Shown piece after piece: positions 46,895-55,562 of a stretch of DNA of 64,000 bases; the stretch's first letter is position 1; each line of letters starts with the position of its first letter. The notes below the pieces were generated by a model that saw only the letters and a list, made by a program, of their open reading frames with translations, did no database searches and had not been told where the DNA came from. A program made the position numbers and the translations under genes. This DNA comes from Natronorubrum texcoconense (GTDB lineage Archaea > Halobacteriota > Halobacteria > Halobacteriales > Natrialbaceae). The stretch covers positions 124,001 through 188,000 of the forward strand of contig NZ_FNFE01000007.1 in the NCBI RefSeq assembly GCF_900100335.1, given 5' to 3'.

Positions 46895-47403
46895 CCGCAC
46901 GAGAGAATCGTCCGAGCGGGCTCGACGGCGACACGAACGAGACGACGACCGACAGCGGATCGAGTGACGACGCTAACAAGCCGGCCGACACCGCCGCCGA
47001 CTGTTCAGCCGACACCGCCGCCGACCGCTCGCCCGAGACGCCACACATCCTGCTCCTCGAGGACGACGACTCGCTTCGCGAACTGCTGGTACATAAACTC
47101 GAATCGAACGGCTACGAGACGACCGCGCTTGCCGACGGGCGGGAGTGTTGGTCGTTTCTGGCGACCGGAGAGGCGCCGGATCTGGTGCTGCTCGACGTCA
47201 TGGTCCCCGGACTGGACGGCTTTCGCGTGCTCGGCCGGATTCGAAACGACGACCGACTCGAGGGCGTCCCGGTTATCGTGCTCTCGTCTCGCGGCCGGCA
47301 GGCGGACGTTCGCAGGGGGTTCGATCTCGGGGCCGACGACTACGTGACGAAACCGTTCAGTCCGGCCGCACTCGTCGCGCGGGTTCGGCGGGTGCTCTCG
47401 TGA
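46891..47403 (+). CDS. Response regulator, stand-alone receiver
   Basis: A 170-residue protein. The first 50 residues are acidic and disordered, with a repeated ADTAADCSADTAADRS unit. The rest is a CheY-like receiver: acidic pocket EDDD, phosphoacceptor Asp in VLLDVMVPG, conserved Ser in IVLSSRG and Lys in TKPFSP. There is no output domain. A long upstream extension (46774) is Arg-rich and rejected. The cognate kinase is not adjacent. Confidence 0.88.
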   Translation: MTARENRPSGLDGDTNETTTDSGSSDDANKPADTAADCSADTAADRSPETPHILLLEDDDSLRELLVHKLESNGYETTALADGRECWSFLATGEAPDLVLLDVMVPGLDGFRVLGRIRNDDRLEGVPVIVLSSRGRQADVRRGFDLGADDYVTKPFSPAALVARVRRVLS

Positions 47404-47520
47404 CCCGGGCATCCGTCCGTCGTCCGACGCTGACGCTGCGCTGGTACTGCCGGAACGAATCGGGCTGGTTTTCGGGAATACGATCAGAACGCGCCTCCGA
47501 GAAGGCGGTCTCGAGTGCCC

Positions 47521-48351
47521 TCAATCGTCGCCGCGGACGAGCGCAGCCCCACCGAGTAACGAGAGTACTACGCCCAAAAGCGCAACGCCGACGACCGTCG
47601 CCGAAAGTAGCAGTCCGCCGGTCAGTCCGTACGCGACGCCGACGGCGACGACGAGCGGCGCGAGCACGAGCAGCAACGCGCCGAGCATCGTCGTGTCGTG
47701 AGTTAGTCGGTCGCCGGCGTCTTCGTTCGACCGTCGCTCCCGTGGGTCGACCAGCCGCCACTCGGGTTCGACGTCCCGTTCGAGGCGGTATCGTCCGCCG
47801 GACAGCGAGGAGACGAGGATGTCCCAGCCGCCGGCGCGTGCCGACGACGGCCACGACCACCAGTCGCCCTCGCTCTCGTCTGTGGACTCCTCGAGGTCGA
47901 CTCGGGCCAGATAGACGCGCTCGTCGACCAGGTGGCCGATCGACGACGCGTCGTAACCGACGTCCTCGACGATCCGGGCCAGCAGAAACTCGTCGGACCA
48001 CGGGATCGGTTTGTCCAGCGTGAACGACACCGTCTCGCCGTGTGGCAGCGACGCGTCGAGCCGAACCGTCGTCTCGTCGATCGACTCGAGTCCGGTGACG
48101 TGTCCCTCGACGTACCCCTCGCTCGTCGTCGAGATATCGATCCGTCCGAGTTCGTCCTCGAGTCGCCGTTCGGGCGACGACTCGGCGCGATTGGCGCGGC
48201 TGCCTGCGGGCGGCGACGTTCCGGCCGATCCGCTCCGTTCCGTTCTCGGCGGCGCGTCGACGGTGTCGCGGTCGTCGCCGTCGCTCCCGCCGCGCTCCGC
48301 GCGCTCGATTTCGATCTCGATCTCGTCGGGTTCGTCGGTCGTATCGGTCAC
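47521..48351 (-). CDS. Haloarchaeal protein with C-terminal membrane hairpin
   Basis: A 276-residue protein if started at the GTG at 48351 (VTDTTDEPDEIEIEIE). The first 90 residues are acidic and disordered. The middle forms a soluble domain (ISTTSEGYVEGHVTGLESIDE, LPHGETVSFTLDKPIPWSDEFLL). Two membrane helices near the C-terminus (MLGALLLVLAPLVVAVGVAY and LLSATVVGVALLGVVLSLL) end in a short cytoplasmic tail. The family is not recognised. A longer frame to 48567 has an Arg-rich N-terminus and is unlikely. Confidence 0.72.
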   Translation of the reverse strand: MTDTTDEPDEIEIEIERAERGGSDGDDRDTVDAPPRTERSGSAGTSPPAGSRANRAESSPERRLEDELGRIDISTTSEGYVEGHVTGLESIDETTVRLDASLPHGETVSFTLDKPIPWSDEFLLARIVEDVGYDASSIGHLVDERVYLARVDLEESTDESEGDWWSWPSSARAGGWDILVSSLSGGRYRLERDVEPEWRLVDPRERRSNEDAGDRLTHDTTMLGALLLVLAPLVVAVGVAYGLTGGLLLSATVVGVALLGVVLSLLGGAALVRGDD

Positions 48352-48563
48352 GGTTCTATAGGGTGGAAACGTCGGTGACGATGCGTCTCCGATGCGCTCG
48401 AGCGGCGAGTCGCTAATCGAGCGAGCGTTTCGGTCGGCTCTGCTCGAGTCGATCGGTTCGGTTCCGATTCGTGCCGCGCGAGCGGAGCGGTCGTCACCCG
48501 CTCGTAGGATGGGACGGAATAAGTCGTTGTTCCCGTTCGCTCGCTCGCGATAGCGGACGCCGC

Positions 48564-49085
48564 TCAACTAATCAGCCGCTGGCAGGAGCCACAGAGGTTC
48601 TCCTCTTTGATGTCGACCTCTCGCACCGTCGGCGAGAAGTTCATCACGCAGCGGTTGTTGTCGCAGTGCTCGAGTCCGTAGGTGTGACCGATCTCGTGGA
48701 CAATCTCCTTGCGGACGCGGTCCTGGAAGATATCGTTCGCACTCTGGTTCGAGAAGCCGCCGTCGCTCGAGGTCTGGAGCCGGTATGTCGAGACGACGCT
48801 CCCGCTGCCGTCGAGGTAGGCGAGTCCGAAAACGTAGTTTCGCCGTCGGTAGAAGAGGTCGTGGGGCGTGACGGCGATGTTTTTCTCTCCGCGGCCGATC
48901 CGTTCGGCGAGCTGGATGAACGTTTCGGCGGCGTACTGATTCCGGTCGGCGTCGTACGCGCCGTTGGGGACCGACTGGGCGTCGTTGATCGTGACGTCGC
49001 AGTCGTATACCGATCGCAACGCGGAGGAAGCCGCCCGCTTGACGTTGGCGGGGACGTTGCCGACCGGCACGATATCGACGAGCAT
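48564..49085 (-). CDS. amzA: Archaemetzincin metalloprotease
   Basis: A 173-residue single-domain metzincin. The zinc site HEIGHTYGLEHC starts at His130, and the family-specific Cys ligands of a second zinc follow (HCDNNRCVM, and LCGSC at the C-terminus), matching HExxHxxGxxxC-x4-CxM-x17-CxxC. It is probably a cytoplasmic aminopeptidase. I start at MLVDIVPVGNVP (49085); a TATA element lies 27 bp upstream. It is divergent from the UPF0146 gene, sharing a 39-bp promoter region. Confidence 0.95.
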   Translation of the reverse strand: MLVDIVPVGNVPANVKRAASSALRSVYDCDVTINDAQSVPNGAYDADRNQYAAETFIQLAERIGRGEKNIAVTPHDLFYRRRNYVFGLAYLDGSGSVVSTYRLQTSSDGGFSNQSANDIFQDRVRKEIVHEIGHTYGLEHCDNNRCVMNFSPTVREVDIKEENLCGSCQRLIS

Positions 49086-49107
49086 GAAAACTGCTATGGC
49101 CGCGGAT

Positions 49108-49115
49108 GGCATAAA
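49108..49115 (-). promoter_or_regulatory. TATA box for amzA
   Basis: GTTTATGC on the minus strand, about 27 bp before the ATG at 49085. It lies within the very short spacer to the divergent UPF0146 gene, so the two promoters must overlap. Confidence 0.5.
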
Positions 49116-49124
49116 CGTCCCGCC

Positions 49125-49532
49125 GTGGCCCACTCTCGCCGGAACTCGGACCTACTCGAGACGCTTTCGGAGTACGATCGGGTCGTCGAGGTCGGAATCG
49201 GCCGCCGAACCGACGTCGCGGCGGCGCTCGCAGACTGCGGCGTCGCCGTCACCGCGACGGACGTTCACGACTTCGAGAGCCCGTCGAACGTGCGATTCGT
49301 CCGCGACGATATCGTCGATCCGGACCTCGACCGCTACGCCGACGCCGACGCGATATACGCGCTGAATCTCCCGCCGGAGCTCCACCGTCCGACGCTCGAG
49401 GTCGCTCGCGAGGTTGGCGCCGACTTCCTGTTTACGACGCTCGGCGGCGATCAGCCCGCGGTGCCGGTCGAACGTCGGACCGTCGACGCCGGGACGCTGT
49501 ACGTGGCTCGCTCGATGCGGGCAGATGACTGA
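49125..49532 (+). CDS. UPF0146 family protein (Rossmann, methyltransferase-like)
   Basis: A 135-residue protein with a GTG start (VAHSRRNSDLLETLSEYDR). VVEVGIGRRTDVAAAL is a SAM-type glycine-rich loop, followed by VTATDVHDF (acidic end of strand 2) and AIYALNLPPEL, as in UPF0146. It is shorter than an active methyltransferase, and the enzymatic role is unknown. The spacer to divergent amzA is 39 bp. Confidence 0.85.
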   Translation: MAHSRRNSDLLETLSEYDRVVEVGIGRRTDVAAALADCGVAVTATDVHDFESPSNVRFVRDDIVDPDLDRYADADAIYALNLPPELHRPTLEVAREVGADFLFTTLGGDQPAVPVERRTVDAGTLYVARSMRADD

Positions 49533-49604
49533 TCGATGCGCGTTCGACTCCCCTAATAGATCGGTCCGAACGAGTTATCGGGATGCGAACCCTTCCGGAA
49601 ACCG

Positions 49605-50264
49605 ATGCCCGCCGAGTACGCGTTGATCGCGGCTGCGGTCGTCGTCGCGCTCGTAGTGTTGACGGCCGCCATCGCCGGCGTCAGCTACCTGCTCTCGGCC
49701 GCGTTCGTCTGCTTCACCGCTCCCGGGGTCGTCGTCCACGAGTTCGCCCACAAGCAGGCCTGTGACCTCGTCGGCGTCCCCGTCGTCGAGGTCGTCTACT
49801 TCAGGTTCGGCAATCCGCCGGGCTACGTACGTCACCACCACCCCGAGCGCTATCGCACGTCGTTCGTCATCAGCGTCGCCCCGTTTCTGGTCAACACCGT
49901 CGTCGCGTTCGCCGCCTTCCTCGGCCTCGCGTGGCTCGTGAGCACGACGGGTGACGCCGGCTCGCCGGCCGCCGTTCTCGACACGCTCTCAGCGGCCTCG
50001 CGCGAGACGCTCGCGCTCGCAGGACTCTGGGGCTGGTGGGGGCTTTCCATCGGCATGCAGGCGTTTCCGAGCACCGGCGACGCGAACACGCTCTGGGCTC
50101 GCTCGAGGGCGGAGTGGCGACGGTCGCCGGTCGTGTTGCTCGGCGTCCCCGTCGTCCTCGTCATCTACCTCGCGAACCTGCTCTCGTGGCTCTGGGCCGA
50201 CGTGCTCTACGCGCTGGCGCTGGGCGTCGCCGCGTTCTACGTGGTCGGCTCGCTGGGATTCTGA
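49605..50264 (+). CDS. M50-like intramembrane zinc metalloprotease
   Basis: A 219-residue membrane protein. The zinc motif HEFAHKQ lies in the second hydrophobic region (VCFTAPGVVVHEFAHKQACDL); conserved RTSFVISVAPFLVNTVVAF and IGMQAFPSTGDANTLW follow, the latter placing an Asp in a membrane segment as in site-2-type proteases. There is no PDZ domain. A DUF3267-like protease without known substrate is the alternative. It starts 72 bp after the UPF0146 gene. Confidence 0.85.
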   Translation: MPAEYALIAAAVVVALVVLTAAIAGVSYLLSAAFVCFTAPGVVVHEFAHKQACDLVGVPVVEVVYFRFGNPPGYVRHHHPERYRTSFVISVAPFLVNTVVAFAAFLGLAWLVSTTGDAGSPAAVLDTLSAASRETLALAGLWGWWGLSIGMQAFPSTGDANTLWARSRAEWRRSPVVLLGVPVVLVIYLANLLSWLWADVLYALALGVAAFYVVGSLGF

Positions 50265-50279
50265 CGGCGCGTCGACCCA

Positions 50280-50540
50280 CGTGCGGTGGCGCGCGCTTTG
50301 GCACGGTGAGTCACTGACGAACCGTGCCTCAAAACCGTGCGAGGTCGTCGCGAGTGAACCGAGCGACTGCGTGGAAGACGCAAAGCGTCTTCCTGGGGAT
50401 GAACGAACGATCGGAGGGAGTGAGCGTAGCGCGGAACCAACGGTTCCGCGGACCATGCGAACGGGCGCTTCGCGCCCGTGAGCAGAAATCGGTTGGGGAA
50501 GGTGTGGAAATCACTGCTGCCAGCGTGAGCAGAACGCTCG
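50280..50540. repeat. Dispersed structured repeat, copy A
   Basis: The element fills the 367-bp gap between the M50-like protease and HAD genes. Head box CGTGCGGTGGCGCGCGCT (50280-) is followed by hairpins GGCACGGT/ACCGTGCC, GAAGACGC-AAA-GCGTCTTC (50374-50392), GCGGAACC/GGTTCCGC (50431-50449) and CGGGCGCTTCGCGCCCG (50462-50478, UUCG loop). The tail box begins CGGTTGGGG at 50490 and runs to TGCTGCCAGCG. No coding capacity is seen. Confidence 0.85.
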
Positions 50541-50631
50541 AGTTAGTCGATAACCGTTGCAACCCACTTGAGGAATTTTATCGAGAAGCGAATCCGATCC
50601 CCTTTATCCGTGGGACCCCGTCTGAACAGCC

Positions 50632-51507
50632 ATGAACGCAGATGCTGTCGTCCTCGATATCGACGGCGTGCTCGTCGACGTCGAAGACTCCTACCGGCGC
50701 GCGATCCTCGAGTCCATCGAGCACGTCTACGATCGGACGATCCGCAAGGCCGATATCCAGCAGTTCAAAGACGCCGGCGGGTTCAACAACGACTGGGAGC
50801 TGACCTACGCCGCGGCGCTGTACGTGCTCGCGACGAGCGAGAATTACGGCCAGTCGATCGACGAGTTTACCGACGAGATCGCGACTCGAGGCGGCGGTCT
50901 CGAGGCGGCCGAAGCCGCCGTTCGCGACGAACTCGGCGCGCAGGCGACCCAGCGCGTGACGAACCGCTGGGATCGCGAGCGACTCCGGGACGTGTTCCAG
51001 CAGTTGTATCTGGGTGCCGACCTGTATCGCGGTCTCGAGGGCGGCGACCCCGACATCGAGAGCCGCGGCTTCATCCACGACGAACCGATCCTGCTCGCCG
51101 ACGAAACGCGCGAGTACTTGCTCGAGGGCTACGACGTCGGCGTCGTGACCGGCCGGCCGGAAGCCGAGGCCGAAATCGCCCTCGAACGCGTCGGACTCGA
51201 GCGCGAGATCCCGCTCGAACACCGGTTTACGATGGACGACTGGGAGGAAGGGAAACCGCACCCGCACGCCCTCACGACGCTCGCCGACCGGTTCGACGCG
51301 GACACCGTGGTCTTCGTCGGCGATACGTTAGACGACGTTCGGACGGCTACCAACGCGGCCGAGGCAGACTCGGAGCGGGAGTATCACGGAGTCGGCGTCC
51401 TCACGGGCGGTCTCACCGGCGAGGCGGGCCGAGAGAAGTACGCCGCCGAAGACGCGGCGGCGGTCATCGAATCGATCGACGATCTCCCGGCGCTGCTCGA
51501 GGGCTGA
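50632..51507 (+). CDS. HAD-superfamily phosphatase (TIGR01548-like)
   Basis: A 291-residue HAD subfamily IA hydrolase. The nucleophile Asp is in [16 protein letters not shown], motif II Thr in [13 protein letters not shown], Lys in [10 protein letters not shown], and motif IV acidic pair in [14 protein letters not shown] large helical cap (residues 20-140, [16 protein letters not shown]) resembles the TIGR01548 group, often annotated as histidinol-phosphatase-like. CCCTTTATCC about 28 bp upstream is a probable TATA element. Confidence 0.9.
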   Translation: MNADAVVLDIDGVLVDVEDSYRRAILESIEHVYDRTIRKADIQQFKDAGGFNNDWELTYAAALYVLATSENYGQSIDEFTDEIATRGGGLEAAEAAVRDELGAQATQRVTNRWDRERLRDVFQQLYLGADLYRGLEGGDPDIESRGFIHDEPILLADETREYLLEGYDVGVVTGRPEAEAEIALERVGLEREIPLEHRFTMDDWEEGKPHPHALTTLADRFDADTVVFVGDTLDDVRTATNAAEADSEREYHGVGVLTGGLTGEAGREKYAAEDAAAVIESIDDLPALLEG

Positions 51508-51558
51508 GGTCAGTGGAGTGAGTGGGTTAGTAGAATGAGGAGAGGTTGGTGGAACGAG

Positions 51559-51614
51559 GTGAGGTCAGTGGGGAGAGGTGAGGTCGGTGAGGTCAGTGGG
51601 GAGAGGTGAGGTCG
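51559..51614 (+). repeat. Tandem 28-bp direct repeat in a C-poor tract
   Basis: Two identical 28-bp units, GTGAGGTCAGTGGGGAGAGG then TGAGGTCG, run head to tail (51559-51586 and 51587-51614). They are preceded by degenerate versions from about 51510. The + strand is almost free of C over about 100 bp. It lies between the HAD stop and the convergent receiver gene. Confidence 0.85.
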
Positions 51615-51686
51615 ATACCGGTCGGAGATACGAGAAGACGGGACCGGCTCGAGGAGAAACGGTGGTACCGGCCGACGGACAACGGT

Positions 51687-52133
51687 TCACGCGTTTGCCT
51701 TAGGATACCGGACGAACTCGAGCCAGAAACGCTCGATGAGACGAACGAGTGAGTCGACCCCCTCGGAACTGTCCGGCTTCTCCAGGACCGCGTTCGCGTG
51801 AAGCTCGTACGATCGGCGAATCTCCTCGTCGTCCGGAGCCGTCAGCACGAGTACGGGGATCGATTTCAGCGCCGGCTCGCCTTTGAGCTCGGAGAGGACG
51901 GCTTCGCCGCTGATCGCCGGCAGCCGGAACGGGAGCAACACGAGGTCCGGTCGAGGACTGTCGGCGTACTCGCCGCGCCGGTGAACGAACTCGAGTGCGG
52001 TCGCGCCGTCGGGAACGGTGTGAATCTCGGCTGGAGTGGGAACGTCCGCGAACGAATCGACGTACAGATCCGCGTTCTCGGGGTCCGGTTCCACGAGTAG
52101 TATCGAAATGACGTCCTCGGGCGACGGTGTCAT
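51687..52133 (-). CDS. Receiver-like protein lacking the phosphoacceptor Asp
   Basis: A 148-residue single receiver fold: LLVEPDPENADL at strand 1, PDLVLLPFRLPAISG at strand 3, VLVLTAPDDEE at strand 4 and the conserved Lys in LEKPDSSEG. In the strand 3 motif the phosphoacceptor Asp of normal receivers (LLD) is Pro (nt 51930-51932), so it cannot be phosphorylated there. Haloarchaea have many such pseudo-receivers. Start at MTPSPEDV (52133) or three codons earlier (52142). Confidence 0.82.
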   Translation of the reverse strand: MTPSPEDVISILLVEPDPENADLYVDSFADVPTPAEIHTVPDGATALEFVHRRGEYADSPRPDLVLLPFRLPAISGEAVLSELKGEPALKSIPVLVLTAPDDEEIRRSYELHANAVLEKPDSSEGVDSLVRLIERFWLEFVRYPKANA

Positions 52134-52277
52134 GACTCGCATAGGAACGTCGACACGATGAATGGCGCGGTCTTCGGGACCGACTACGAGAGCGAGGACG
52201 GTTCTCGATCGAGCGACCGACTTGCACCTCCGCCCGCCCCTTTTTTGCCTCCCGTCGGCGTAGCCCGCCGCAGATCA

Positions 52278-53888
52278 ATGCCCGAGTTCACCCGTAGCGA
52301 TCTTCCCGGCGATCCGACCTCGCCCTGGCTCGCGAGCACGCTCGAGTCCGAGGGCGACGGAGACCCAGCCGGAACCGACCCGGCGCGTGACGAATCGACG
52401 GCCGAGGAACGCGAAACCGACTCGCTCACGGGCGATCGGTCGGTCGACGTCGCCGTCGTCGGCGGCGGTATCGCCGGGCTCTCGACCGCGATCGAGCTCC
52501 GCGAGCGCGGCCGAACGGTTGCCGTCCTCGAGCGCGATCGAGTGGGGACCGGAATCACGGGCAAGTCGACGGCGAAACTGACCAGCCAGCACGGGACGAT
52601 CTACGACCACCTGCGCCGGGAGTTCGGCCGCAGGCAGGCGAGCCAGTACGCGCGGGTCCAGGAGGAGGCCATCGACGAGGTCGAACGCCGGATCGACGAG
52701 TTGGAAATCGACTGTGGGTTCGAACGCCAGCCGGCCTACCTCTACAGCAACGAACCCGACGCGATGCGGCGCGAAGCCGACGCCGCGCAGGCCGCAGGGC
52801 TCGACGCGACCTACGTAACCTCGGTTCCGCCGTTCGAACGCGCCGAAGCGGGCGTCCGGTTCGACGACCAGGCCTGGTTCCACCCGCGGAAGTACCTCCT
52901 CGGAATCGTGGACGAGCTTCGGGCGGACGACGGGGCGACAGTTTACGAACACACCCGCGTGACGGACGTCGAGCCGGGATCCCCGTGTCGCGTCCGAACA
53001 TCCGAGGGCTCGGTGACTGCCCGGCGCGTCGTTATCGCGACCGGCTTCCCCATCCTCGATCGAACGGGCTACTTCGCGCGGATGCACCCGAAACGCTCCT
53101 ACGTGCTCGGAATTCGCCTCGACGGCGAACCGCCGGAGGGGATGTACTACCGCTCGAGCGGCAGCTACCGTTCCGTGCGAACCCACCGCGATTCCGCGGG
53201 CGACCTCCTGCTCGTCGGCGGCGAGAACCACAAGACGGGTCAGGGTGGGTCGACCGCAGACCGGTACCGGCGACTCGAGCGCTGGGCGCGCGAGCGGTTC
53301 CCGGTCGACGAAATCGCCTACCGGTGGTCGACGCAGGACTACAAGCCGGTCGACAAGGTGCCGCTCGTCGGTCGAATCGGGGCCGCCGAGAACGTCCTCG
53401 TCGCGACCGGCTTTCGCGGCTGGGGGATGACCAACGGCGTGGCCGCCGGAAATCTGCTCGCCGCGACCATCGCCGGCGAGGAACCACCGGAGCGAGACCT
53501 CTTCTCGCCGCTGCGGTTTACGCCGAAGACGTCGGCCGGGACAGCCCTCACCGAGAACGCCGACGCGGCGAGTCAGTTCGTCACCGACTGGGCGCGGACG
53601 TTACTCTCGCCCGACCTCGAGTCGCTCGAGCCAGGGGAGGGCCGGATCATCCGCCGCGGTGGGAAGCCGATCGCCTGCTCGCGCGACGACGACGGCACCC
53701 TCCACGCCACGTCGGCGATCTGTACCCACCTGTACTGTCTCGTCGAGTGGAACGACGGCGAAGCCAGCTGGGACTGTCCCTGTCACGGCTCGCGATTTTC
53801 GCCCGACGGCGAGGTTCTCGAGGGGCCGGCGAACGAGCCGTTGCCGACGCGCCGAGCGTCCTCGGATCCGGACCTGAAACGTGAGTGA
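52278..53888 (+). CDS. FAD-dependent oxidoreductase fused to a Rieske 2Fe-2S domain
   Basis: A 536-residue protein. An acidic N-terminal segment (1-55) leads into a DadA/glycine-oxidase-like FAD domain: the dinucleotide loop VAVVGGGIAGLSTAIELRE, GKSTAKLTSQHG, and the FAD C-terminal motif LVATGFRGWGMTNG. From about 440 a Rieske domain has cluster ligands in CTHLYCL (Cys-x-His) and DCPCHGSRF (Cys-x-x-His). The fusion resembles Rieske-tailed oxidoreductases of Bacillus YhfW type. Substrate and electron acceptor are unknown. Confidence 0.93.
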   Translation: MPEFTRSDLPGDPTSPWLASTLESEGDGDPAGTDPARDESTAEERETDSLTGDRSVDVAVVGGGIAGLSTAIELRERGRTVAVLERDRVGTGITGKSTAKLTSQHGTIYDHLRREFGRRQASQYARVQEEAIDEVERRIDELEIDCGFERQPAYLYSNEPDAMRREADAAQAAGLDATYVTSVPPFERAEAGVRFDDQAWFHPRKYLLGIVDELRADDGATVYEHTRVTDVEPGSPCRVRTSEGSVTARRVVIATGFPILDRTGYFARMHPKRSYVLGIRLDGEPPEGMYYRSSGSYRSVRTHRDSAGDLLLVGGENHKTGQGGSTADRYRRLERWARERFPVDEIAYRWSTQDYKPVDKVPLVGRIGAAENVLVATGFRGWGMTNGVAAGNLLAATIAGEEPPERDLFSPLRFTPKTSAGTALTENADAASQFVTDWARTLLSPDLESLEPGEGRIIRRGGKPIACSRDDDGTLHATSAICTHLYCLVEWNDGEASWDCPCHGSRFSPDGEVLEGPANEPLPTRRASSDPDLKRE

Positions 53889-53993
53889 GCCCCGACCGAA
53901 TCCGAACTCGGCGCGACAGTTTCGTTTCACACATCCGTTCTAACCAGTCAATAAACCGAACAATTATGTAGCGGCCCGAACGAAATTGAGTCG

Positions 53994-54599
53994 ATGTCGA
54001 ACACGCGACGTGCTGGCGTCGGCGGTATCATCGTCGATCTCGGCCGCGCTATCGGGACGTTCTTCGGTCTCGCGTGGCTGTGTTTCGTCGTCGGGATCGT
54101 CCTCGCTCGAGCCACCGGCACGTCGATGGCGGCCGTCCCCCTCCCGGCCGAACTGGTCACGTTCGGGGTGCTCGCCGTCGCCTTCGTCGGCACGAGTTGG
54201 CTCGTCGACGGCGGCTACGAGCGACTCGGGGCCGATCCAAGCGGCGGTGCGACGTTCGCGTGGCTGGCTGTGTTGTTCGTTCCGCTCGCCTTTTTTCCGG
54301 CGCGGTTCGCGCTCGGATTCCTCGTCGGCGAACCCGGCGTGCTCGACGCCCTGTTCGTGCTGACGGCGACACTGTTTGCGGGCTGGCTCGCGTTTTACGG
54401 CGGGCTCGAGCGATTGGCCCTCGTGCCGGACGATTTCCTTCGCGTCGCCGTTTTCGCCGTCGCGCTCGGCTCGATTCCCGTCGCGGCGGTCCTCCTCGCC
54501 GATATCGGATGGCTGACGACCGATCTCGCCGCTGCGACTGTCGCCGCCGGCGTGCAGGGCGCAGCCTGCTGGTTCGGCTTTCGGACGGACGTTCTCTGA
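53994..54599 (+). CDS. Multi-spanning membrane protein, unknown function
   Basis: A 201-residue protein with five or six hydrophobic segments (around residues 10-35, 43-63, 75-100, 107-128, 137-165 and 172-195). No motif is recognised. CAATTATGTA about 28 bp upstream of the ATG serves as a likely TATA element. It is convergent with the GDPD gene. Confidence 0.72.
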   Translation: MSNTRRAGVGGIIVDLGRAIGTFFGLAWLCFVVGIVLARATGTSMAAVPLPAELVTFGVLAVAFVGTSWLVDGGYERLGADPSGGATFAWLAVLFVPLAFFPARFALGFLVGEPGVLDALFVLTATLFAGWLAFYGGLERLALVPDDFLRVAVFAVALGSIPVAAVLLADIGWLTTDLAAATVAAGVQGAACWFGFRTDVL

Positions 54600-54647
54600 T
54601 CGGAGTGAGTCGTTACGGCGTCGTCGCGATCGTTCTCAGCCCGGGAT

Positions 54648-55481
54648 CTACGACGTCTGCGAGACCGTTCCCAGCCCCGGATAGTCGGCGATAATGCCGT
54701 CGACCCCCGCCTCGGCGAGTTGCGCGAACTGCTGCCAGTTCGTGACCGTCCAGACGTTGACCGTTCGTCCGTCCGCGTGGGCTTCGGCGACGATATCGAT
54801 CTCCGGTTCGGCCTCCGGCGAGCCGTAGTACGGCGTCGTCGCCAGTGCGGTTCCGGCGATCGCGTTTCTGGGCGGATGGATCGCCTCGCAGTCGTACCGG
54901 CGCGCGATCTCGAGACCCGCCTCGAGGTCGTCCCAGACGAGCGTCGCGGCCGGATAGGTGGGGCCCGCCTCGCGGACGGCAGCCAGCGCGCCCTCACAGA
55001 ACGAGGAGTAGAGAATTTCGCCGTCGAACGCGCGACACTCCTCGACGACGCGCTCGACGAACGGCTCCCAGATCCCGCGTCGGTCGTCGCGCTCGTCCGG
55101 GGCGAGCGACTCGGCGAATCGAAGCTCCGTCGTCCCCGGATTCTTCAACTCGACGTTGACGCCGACCGTCTCGGGAATCGCCTCGAGGAACGCGGCGAGC
55201 GTCGGAATCGTCGCATCGGTGCCGAGCACGCGGGTCGTCTGGAGGGTCTCGAGATCGGTCTGCCAGACGAGCCCCGAGGCGTCGGTGAGCGGACGGCCGT
55301 CTCGAGTGCCGTCCAATCGCTCGTCGTGAACGACGACCGGGGTTCCACAGGCCGCCGGCTGGACGTCGATCTCGAGCATGGCAGTTTCGTCGAACTCGGC
55401 CGCGGCGAGCGCCGCCGCGACGGTGTTTTCGGGGGTGACGCCCGCGAAGCCGCGGTGAGCGATGACGGCTGGCGTGGTCAT
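54648..55481 (-). CDS. Glycerophosphodiester phosphodiesterase
   Basis: A 277-residue GDPD-family TIM barrel. The N-terminal IAHRGFAGVTPENT has the catalytic His-Arg and the Glu-Asn of the metal site; LEIDVQPAACGTPVVVHDERLDGT supplies Glu-x-Asp and the second His. VNVELKNPG and VNVWTVTNWQQF near the C-terminus are typical. No signal peptide is present, so a cytoplasmic role in recycling archaeal lipid head groups is inferred. Confidence 0.93.
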   Translation of the reverse strand: MTTPAVIAHRGFAGVTPENTVAAALAAAEFDETAMLEIDVQPAACGTPVVVHDERLDGTRDGRPLTDASGLVWQTDLETLQTTRVLGTDATIPTLAAFLEAIPETVGVNVELKNPGTTELRFAESLAPDERDDRRGIWEPFVERVVEECRAFDGEILYSSFCEGALAAVREAGPTYPAATLVWDDLEAGLEIARRYDCEAIHPPRNAIAGTALATTPYYGSPEAEPEIDIVAEAHADGRTVNVWTVTNWQQFAQLAEAGVDGIIADYPGLGTVSQTS

Positions 55482-55562
55482 GGTCGTGAGACGACGGCGA
55501 GGCTATTGGGTGCTGTGCTCGCTCGAGAACGGTGGCCGATGTGAACGCGCTGTGGCGATCGA

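Noticed and set aside
50280-50540. Repeat copy A as a CRISPR array
   Set aside because: The hairpins differ from each other in sequence, there is no regular repeat-spacer alternation, and no cas gene is present.
51510-51615. Tandem purine-rich units as a small CRISPR or a replication origin iteron set
   Set aside because: Units are directly adjacent without spacers, and no orc1/cdc6 gene or ORB-type inverted element is nearby.
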